The notes under the pieces are model-generated. The model made no database searches, was not told the origin of the DNA, and saw nothing but the letters and a program-made list of their open reading frames with translations. Shown in pieces: positions 58,613 through 64,000 of a stretch of DNA of 64,000 nt. Position numbers and translations under genes: made by a program. Positions within the stretch are counted from its first letter, which is position 1. Every line of letters begins with the position of its first letter. Origin of the DNA: Streptomyces sp. CB00455 (GTDB taxonomy: Bacteria; Actinomycetota; Actinomycetes; Streptomycetales; Streptomycetaceae); the NCBI RefSeq assembly GCF_001905445.1, contig NZ_LIVQ01000003.1, positions 248,102 through 312,101 on the forward strand. Reading direction: 5' to 3'.

Positions 58613-59976
58613 TGGGCGCCGGTGCCCCGGGCGGCGCCGGCGGCGGTCTGCGCACGTCGCTGTCCGGCCTGACCACCCGCGGCCGCTCCTTCCTGGCCGC
58701 CGGGATCGCCGCCGCCGCGTGCGCGTACGTCCTGGGCCAGGGCGCCCTGCTCCGGGTCGGCCTGCTGCTCGCCCTCCTGCCGCTGATCTGCGTCTACGCC
58801 CTGCACCGCACCCGCCACCGGGTCTCCGGAAGCCGCCGGCTGACCCCGGAACGGGTCTCCGCGGGCGCCGAGGCCCGGGTGCAGCTGCGCATGGACAACG
58901 TTTCCCGGCTGCCCACCGGCCTGCTGATGCTCCAGGACCGGGTGCCCTACGTGCTCGGGCCCCGGCCGCGCTTCGTCCTGGACCGGGTCGAGCCCGGCGG
59001 CCGGCGCGAGGTGTCCTACCGGGTCCGCTCCGACCTGCGCGGCCGCTACCCGCTGGGCCCGCTCCAGCTGCGTCTGACCGACCCCTTCGGGCTGGTCGAG
59101 CTGACCCGCTCCTTCAGCGCCTACGACACCCTCACCGTCATACCGCGCACCGAGCCCCTGCCGCCGGTACGGCTGGCCGGGCAGGCTTCCGGCTACGGCG
59201 ACGGGAGCCGGCGCTCGCTGGCCCTGGCCGGCGAGGACGACGTGATCCCGCGCGACTACCGCCGCGGCGACGACCTGCGCCGGGTCCACTGGCGCTCCAC
59301 CGCCCGCTACGGCGAGCTGATGGTCCGCCGCGAGGAACAGCCGCAGCGCAGCCGGGCCACCGTCCTGCTGGACACCCGGAGCACCGCCTTCGAGGGCGCC
59401 GGCCCCGACTCCGCCTTCGAGTGGGCCGTCTCCGCCGCCGCCTCCGCGCTGGTGCACCTCCTGGAACACGGCTTCGCGGTGCGGCTGCTCACGGACACCG
59501 GCGATTCGGTGCCCGGCGAGGGCGGCGGCGGCTTCACCTCCGGCGGGCACGAGTCCGCGGAGGCCGCCGGCCTGCTGATGGACACCCTCGCGGTGGTCGG
59601 GCACTCGGACGGCGCCGGGCTCTCCCGCGCCCACGACGCGGTACGGGGCGGCGGGGCGGGCGGCGGCTTCGGCGCGGCCCGCGGCGAAGGGCTGCTGATC
59701 GCCTTCTTCGGCGACCTGGACGAGGTACAGACGGAGCTGGCGGCCCGGATGCGCCAGCGCACGGGAGGCGCGGTGGCTTTCGTACTGGACTCCGCGACCT
59801 GGGCCGGCCGGCCCGCGCAGGCCCACGCACTGCCGCCGCTGGAGCAGCGGCTGGGCCGGCTGCGCGACGCCGGGTGGACGGCGCTGGCCGCCCCGCCCGG
59901 GACGGCCTTCGGCGAGCTGTGGCGCAGCGCCGGGACCACCGCGCTCGGCGCGGGAGCCCCGGGGGGCCGGGCATGA
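58612..59976 (+). CDS. DUF58 protein, MoxR partner
   Basis: A 454-aa protein. Two hydrophobic helices lie near 25-60, then an extracellular-like beta domain and a C-terminal cytoplasmic domain. The DUF58 signature RRGDDLRRVHWRSTARYGELMV is at about 219-240, split here by the membrane topology only loosely. The second half has a VWA-like fold with TVLLDTRSTAFEG. It starts at the ATG that overlaps the moxR stop by one base and ends overlapping the transglutaminase gene by four bases. Confidence 0.9.
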
Positions 59977-62429
59977 GCGGGCGCGCGCGGGTGACGCTGT
60001 TCGCGGCGCTGGCGACGCTGCTCACGGCGTGGTCGCTGATCCCCCTGGTCGAGTCGGCGGCCTGGCTGCTCCAGGCGGCACTGCTGCTGGCCGTGCAGAG
60101 CGCGGTCGGGGCCGGGGCCCGGCGCGTCCCGCTGGCGCGGCCCCTGACGGTGGGCGCGCAGCTGCTGGTGTCGCTGATGGTGCTGGCGGTCCTGTTCGGC
60201 GGGAAGGCCGGGACCGGCGGGACCGGCCCGATGGCGTACCTGGTGACGGATTTCGGCGCGCTGTTCCGGCAGGGCGTGCAGGACGTGAGCGAGTTCGCGA
60301 TGCCCGCCCCGCTGACGGACGGCATCCGGCTGCTCCTGGTGTCCGGGGTGCTGCTGATCGGGCTGCTGGTCGACCTGCTGGCGGTGTCCCTGCGCATGGC
60401 CGCGGCGGCCGGGCTGCCGCTCCTCGCGCTCTACTCCGTGGCCGCGGGCCTGTCGGGCGGCGGGGACGCCTCCTGGTTCTCCTTCCTGCTGGCGGGCTGC
60501 GGCTACCTGATGCTGCTGCTGGCCGAGGGCCGGGACCGGCTGGCCCAGTGGGGCCGGGTCTTCGGCGCGGCCCCGCGCGAGCGCGTCTCGGCCGCCTCGG
60601 GCCTCGGCGGCGGGGGCGCCGGCCGGGTGACGGCCCCGGTGCGGACCGGCCGCCGGATCGGGGCCGTGGCCCTGGGGCTGGCGCTGGCGGTGCCGGCGGC
60701 GCTGCCCGCGCTCGGCGGCGGTCTGATGGGCACGGCGGGCGGCGGCGAGGAGCCGGGCGGCGGTGTCGGCGGGACGATCTCGGCGGTGAACCCGCTGGTG
60801 TCGCTGCAGAGCAACCTGAACGCGCAGGACAACCGGGTGGTGCTCAAGTACCGCACGGACAGCCCGCAGCAGGGTGAGCAGTACCTGCGGATCCTGGCGC
60901 TGGACGAGTTCAACGGCGTCAAGTGGGAGGCGTCGGGGCGGCCCCTGGCCGATGTGCCCAGGCGGCTGCCGAACCCGCCCGGCGTCAGCGGCCCGGTCCT
61001 GGCGAACGCGACCGAGGTGCAGACGAACATCTCGGCGGCGGACTCGTACACCCAGCGCTACCTGCCGATGCCCTACCCGGCGACGGCCGTCGAGATCGGC
61101 GGCAGGTGGCGGTTCGAACCGGCGGGCCGGACCCTGGTCGGGGACCAGCTGGGCAAGGAACGCTTCCAGAACGTCCAGGGGGCGGCGTACGCGGTGCGCA
61201 GCCTGCTGCTGAAGCCGACGGCCCAGCAGCTGCAGAAGGCGCCCGCGCCCGATCCGCAGGTCCGGGCGGAGTACACGAAGCTGCCGGACAACCTGCCGCC
61301 GGTGGTCGCCGACACGGCCCGCTCGGTGACGAAGGGGGCCAAGGACGACTACAGCCGGGCGGTGGCCCTCCAGGACTTCTTCGCCGTGAACGGCGGATTC
61401 CGCTACAACACGAAGACGGCCTCGGGGACGGGTCCGGACGCGGTGGCCCGCTTCCTGGCCGACAAGGAGGGCTTCTGCATCCACTTCGCGTTCTCGATGG
61501 CGGCGATGTCGCGTTCGCTGGGCATCCCGGCGCGGGTGGCGGTGGGCTTCACCCCGGGTGAGAAGCAGTCGGACGGCAGCGTCGACGTGTCGATGCGGGA
61601 CGCGCACGCCTGGCCGGAGCTGTATTTCGAGGGCGTGGGCTGGACGCGGTTCGAGCCGACGCCGCGGTCGGGCATCACGGTGCCGGACTACTCCCGGCAG
61701 CCGGCGTCGGCGGCGCAGCCGTCCGTGCCGGCTCCTGCGCCCTCGCCGGGGGCGACGGAGCCGACGGCCGCACCGTCCAGGGCGGACGAGTGCCCGCCGG
61801 AGCTGAAGAAGCTGGGCGAGTGCGGGGTGGCGGCGCCGAAGCAGGGCACGGGATCGGGCGGCGGTCCGTCGCCGCTGGCGGTCCTGGGCTGGGCGGCGGG
61901 CGCGCTGGCGGTCCTGGCGCTGCCGGTGCTGCCCTTGCTGTGGCGCAACCGGGTACGGGTCCGGCGCCTGGGGACCGGGGCGGTCCCGGCGGCCTGGCAG
62001 GAGCTGGGCGACGCCGCGTGGGACGTGGGCGTGCCGCCGGACGGGGCGCTGTCGCCGCGCCGGACGGCCGGGCGGATCGTGGAGCTGGGCCGGCTGGACC
62101 CGGAGGCGGCGGCCGCCGTCCACCGGGTCGCGGGCGCGGTGGAACGGGCCCTTTACGCGCCTCCGGGCACGGAGGTCTCCTACCCCGGCCTCGGGGACGA
62201 CGTCCTGGGGGCACGCGCGGGCCTGCTGGCCTCGGCCGGGCGGGTCACCCGCCTGCGGGCGCTGCTGCTGCCGCGCTCGGCAGCGCGACTGGGCTGGGCG
62301 CTCTCGGCCCGCACCACGGCCCTGACCTCGTCCCTCTCCACCCGCTGGACGGCCCTCACCACGAAAACCACCACCCGCCTGACCACGGCCCGCTCCCACC
62401 TCCCCCTGGCCAACCGCAAAAGCCCCTGA
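59973..62429 (+). CDS. TgpA-like transglutaminase membrane protein
   Basis: An 818-aa protein. Residues 1-235 hold about six membrane helices. The extracytoplasmic domain (about 250-600) ends with a transglutaminase core: Cys in DKEGFCIHFAFSMAAM near 508, His in RDAHAWPELYF near 545 and Asp/Glu nearby (WTRFEPTPR). A Pro/Ala-rich linker and a last helix near 635-655 precede a C-terminal DUF4129-like tail with DGALSPRRTAGRIV. It forms an operon with moxR and DUF58, a set found across bacteria with a role in cell-surface protein processing that is not well defined. Confidence 0.92.
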   Translation: MSGRARVTLFAALATLLTAWSLIPLVESAAWLLQAALLLAVQSAVGAGARRVPLARPLTVGAQLLVSLMVLAVLFGGKAGTGGTGPMAYLVTDFGALFRQGVQDVSEFAMPAPLTDGIRLLLVSGVLLIGLLVDLLAVSLRMAAAAGLPLLALYSVAAGLSGGGDASWFSFLLAGCGYLMLLLAEGRDRLAQWGRVFGAAPRERVSAASGLGGGGAGRVTAPVRTGRRIGAVALGLALAVPAALPALGGGLMGTAGGGEEPGGGVGGTISAVNPLVSLQSNLNAQDNRVVLKYRTDSPQQGEQYLRILALDEFNGVKWEASGRPLADVPRRLPNPPGVSGPVLANATEVQTNISAADSYTQRYLPMPYPATAVEIGGRWRFEPAGRTLVGDQLGKERFQNVQGAAYAVRSLLLKPTAQQLQKAPAPDPQVRAEYTKLPDNLPPVVADTARSVTKGAKDDYSRAVALQDFFAVNGGFRYNTKTASGTGPDAVARFLADKEGFCIHFAFSMAAMSRSLGIPARVAVGFTPGEKQSDGSVDVSMRDAHAWPELYFEGVGWTRFEPTPRSGITVPDYSRQPASAAQPSVPAPAPSPGATEPTAAPSRADECPPELKKLGECGVAAPKQGTGSGGGPSPLAVLGWAAGALAVLALPVLPLLWRNRVRVRRLGTGAVPAAWQELGDAAWDVGVPPDGALSPRRTAGRIVELGRLDPEAAAAVHRVAGAVERALYAPPGTEVSYPGLGDDVLGARAGLLASAGRVTRLRALLLPRSAARLGWALSARTTALTSSLSTRWTALTTKTTTRLTTARSHLPLANRKSP

Positions 62430-62492
62430 CCCCAAACCAAAACCCCCACGCACCCCCGCCGACGCTCGCAGCACAGACCCGGGGGACCCAAC

Positions 62493-62667
62493 ATCCAGCC
62501 CCGCCGGCGCTTGAGGCGCGGGGTCCGGGGGAGCCGCAATCCAGCCCCGCCGGCGTTTGAGGCGCGGGGTCCGGGGCGGAGCCCCGGGGGTTTGGCGCAG
62601 CCACACCCAGCCCCGCCGGCGCTTGAGGCGCGGGGTCCGGGCGGAGCCCCGGGGGTTTGGCGCAGCC
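62493..62667. repeat. three tandem copies of the GC-rich intergenic repeat
   Basis: Copies begin near 62493, 62539 and 62605. Each carries CCAGCCCCGCCGGCG, a variable TTTGAGG or CTTGAGG, GCGCGGGGTCCGGG, and copies 2 and 3 go on to GGAGCCCCGGGGGTTTGGCG and CAGCC. GGGG...CCCC halves can fold. The same unit ends the array at 38066-38150. Confidence 0.88.
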
Positions 62668-62695
62668 GGGGCAGGCAGCGGGGCCACGCGGACGC

Positions 62696-62740
62696 GCGCA
62701 CGCGGCGAGGCTCGATCCCCCCGAGCCCCGCCGCGTGCGC
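62696..62740. terminator. 19-bp stem hairpin in the gene-free region
   Basis: GCGCACGCGGCGAGGCTCG (62696-62714) pairs with CGAGCCCCGCCGCGTGCGC (62722-62740) around ATCCCCC, with a single A-C mismatch. It is 267 bases after the transglutaminase stop and 273 bases beyond the tetR stop. It has no U-run, so a terminator role for either strand is an inference. Confidence 0.6.
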
Positions 62741-63012
62741 GTACCGTCCCGCCGGGCCCCCAGGACCCGGCTCCGGAAGGAGGTGGCCGATCCGCTCCGC
62801 AGCCCCGTGTCGGCGGTGCGGACCGGACCCCCTGTCCGTTGCCCCCAGTCTGGCGTCCGCGCAGGCGGGGGCACATCCGCGCACGTACTCAGTTCCGCAC
62901 CTGGGTACGGATACTCAGCCACCGCGGCAGGCCCCACCAGTTGTACGGGCTGCCGCGCCGCCACGGCACCGCCGACTGGGGGGTGGCCGGCGCAGCCACC
63001 CCGACCCGGCGC
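62741..63012. other. gene-free stretch before tetR stop
   Basis: No coding region is supported. AAGGAGGT, a perfect Shine-Dalgarno, is at 62777-62784, but the only well-spaced starts lead into frames without codon bias or recognisable product. The 583 bases from 62430 to 63012 therefore hold the repeat copies, the hairpin and this unexplained part. Confidence 0.5.
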
Positions 63013-63660
63013 TCAGCGGTTCCCGCTGACCCGGCCCCGCAGCAGCAGCGACAGCGCCGAGTGCACGTCGTCCAGGGACCGCTCGCTCTGGAAGGACTGC
63101 CAGTCCAGGGCGGCCACCAGCACCATCCCCACCATCGCGGCAGCGGTGAGCGGCACGTCGATCTCCGCGCTGAGCTCCCCGCGCTCGACGCCCTCCCGCA
63201 GTACCGTCTCGACGACGGCCACCGCCTCCTGCCGGACGACCATCAGCGTGGACTGCCACGTCCGGTTGGTCCGCCACAGCTCGGCGACGTACAGCTGGGT
63301 GAAGGCCGGGTAGCGGTCGATGAAGACGAGGCCGGCCCGGATCATCGCGTCCAGCGCCTCGACTCGGCTGCCGCCGCGTGCCTCCGTCTCCTCGGCCGCC
63401 GCACGGAGCGAGACCGTCAGCAGCCCCACGCCGTGCCTCAACAGCTCTTCGAACAGGTCGTTCTTGCTCGCGAAGTTGTAGTAGACGGTGCCCTTCGCGA
63501 CGCCCGCGCGCTCCGCGATCTCCTCGACCGTGGTCGCGGAGAAGCCCTGCTCGGCGATCAGGGTCACGGCGGCTTCGTAGAGCTTCTGGCGGGTGGCCTG
63601 GCGTCGGGCGCCGCCGGCGCCCGTGCCGGTGCTGCTGCTTTCCATGGCGCTGATTCTCAC
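63013..63660 (-). CDS. TetR family transcriptional regulator
   Basis: A 215-aa regulator (210 aa from the ATG at 63645). The N-terminal helix-turn-helix is TTVEEIAERAGVAKGTVYYNFASKNDLFEELL at about 43-74, written here in parts as AERAGVAKGT and YYNFASKND. The helical C-terminal domain would bind a ligand; WQSTLMVVRQEAVAVVE is in it. It starts 14 bases after the stop of the YhgE/Pip gene on the same strand, so it is likely cotranscribed and may control that gene. Ligand is unknown. Confidence 0.92.
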   Translation of the reverse strand: MRISAMESSSTGTGAGGARRQATRQKLYEAAVTLIAEQGFSATTVEEIAERAGVAKGTVYYNFASKNDLFEELLRHGVGLLTVSLRAAAEETEARGGSRVEALDAMIRAGLVFIDRYPAFTQLYVAELWRTNRTWQSTLMVVRQEAVAVVETVLREGVERGELSAEIDVPLTAAAMVGMVLVAALDWQSFQSERSLDDVHSALSLLLRGRVSGNR

Positions 63661-63674
63661 AGGTCAACCGGTCC

Positions 63675-64000
63675 TCAGAGGCTCAGTTCCGGGTGCAGCC
63701 GGTCCATGGTCCACACCTGCTTGCCCCGGGCGGCCAGCGCGGTGAGCGCGAGGGCCCCCACGGTGAAGGCCCCAAGGACCGCGCAGCCCTGCCAGACCGG
63801 GGTGAGGTCGCCGCCGGTGATGAGGCGGCGCAGGCCCTGGACGACGTACGACATCGGCAGGTACGGGTGGATGGCGTTGAAGAAGCCGGGACTGGTCTGC
63901 ACGGGGTAGGTGCCGCCGGCGGAGGTGAGCTGGAGCATCAGCAGGGCCAGGACCAGGATGCGGCCGGCGGCGCCGAACTTGGCGTTCAGCCACTGGACGA
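63675..64000 (-). CDS. YhgE/Pip family membrane protein, 5' end cut by window edge
   Basis: Only the last 108 codons lie in the window; the frame is open to the right edge. LQLTSAGGTYPVQTSPGFF and NAIHPYLPMSYVVQGLRRLITGG form the conserved C-terminal block of YhgE/Pip ABC-2-like proteins, with one helix before it and a last helix near 60-80 of the visible part. Members export unknown substrates or act as phage-infection proteins. The tetR gene follows directly. Confidence 0.85.
   Translation of the reverse strand, partial: VQWLNAKFGAAGRILVLALLMLQLTSAGGTYPVQTSPGFFNAIHPYLPMSYVVQGLRRLITGGDLTPVWQGCAVLGAFTVGALALTALAARGKQVWTMDRLHPELSL

Noticed and set aside
62784..63012. Small gene after the AAGGAGGT Shine-Dalgarno at 62777
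   Set aside because: The nearest GTG overlaps the ribosome site and the next is 20 bases away; the frame continues into the tetR antisense with no family motif.

Overview
The window is high-GC, leans heavily on GTG starts with 1- or 4-base stop/start overlaps, and carries the histidine/tryptophan block, dnaE, a T-box-controlled ileS and the division/cell-wall (dcw) cluster. This gene content and order is that of a Streptomyces chromosome core. No tRNA, rRNA, CRISPR array, insertion sequence or prophage gene was seen.

Region 1 (1-10233, almost all minus strand): amino-acid biosynthesis. One operon-like run reads hisD-hisC-hisB-(55-aa membrane peptide)-hisH-priA-ridA-hisF with 4-base overlaps. 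A plus-strand TIGR03085 gene separates it from hisI-trpE, which is followed by three membrane-protein genes (TIGR02234, HGxxPAAW, DUF2752) that lead to the rest of the trp genes beyond the left edge. PriA is expected to serve both pathways.

Region 2 (10234-17760): a beta-helix-like membrane protein, a Lon-N-domain protein, a YbaK-type deacylase, a DUF2567 protein, an ABC exporter pair, a NYN nuclease-like protein and a 54-aa Lys/Ser/Gln-rich peptide.

Region 3 (17775-34077): dnaE, then mixed genes: DUF2252 kinase-like protein, a membrane protein next to a DsbA-like oxidoreductase, Tat-exported PhoD, a secreted M43 metallopeptidase, a dienelactone hydrolase-like protein, MscS channel, NhaP antiporter, and the minus-strand genes traR/dksA-like, lspA, rluD and a GNAT gene.

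Region 4 (34376-38228): an ileS T-box leader (AUC specifier, UGGU bulge, hairpin over the Shine-Dalgarno) precedes an IleRS of the eukaryote-like class whose HIGH signature reads GAHH. A tandem array of a Streptomyces-type intergenic repeat follows.

Region 5 (38264-56740, minus): the dcw cluster in transcription order rsmH-ftsL-(44-aa ORF)-ftsI-murE-murF-mraY-murD-ftsW-murG-ftsQ-ftsZ-pgeF-yggS-sepF-yggT-divIVA, from a consensus-like promoter near 56712-56739, with a second promoter region before ftsZ that carries GACAC (WhiA-type) sites. mraZ, murC and ftsA are not in the window. The enzymes make lipid II and septal peptidoglycan, FtsZ/SepF build the septal ring, and DivIVA directs tip growth.

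Region 6 (56902-64000): a beta-carbonic anhydrase, a MoxR-DUF58-transglutaminase operon, an intergenic region with three copies of the repeat and a long perfect-looking hairpin, and a tetR gene behind the 3' end of a YhgE/Pip-type membrane protein cut by the right edge.

Several plus-strand genes (3625, 12037, 24530, 56915) lack a Shine-Dalgarno but have a TANNNT hexamer 7-8 bases before the start codon, which suggests leaderless mRNAs.
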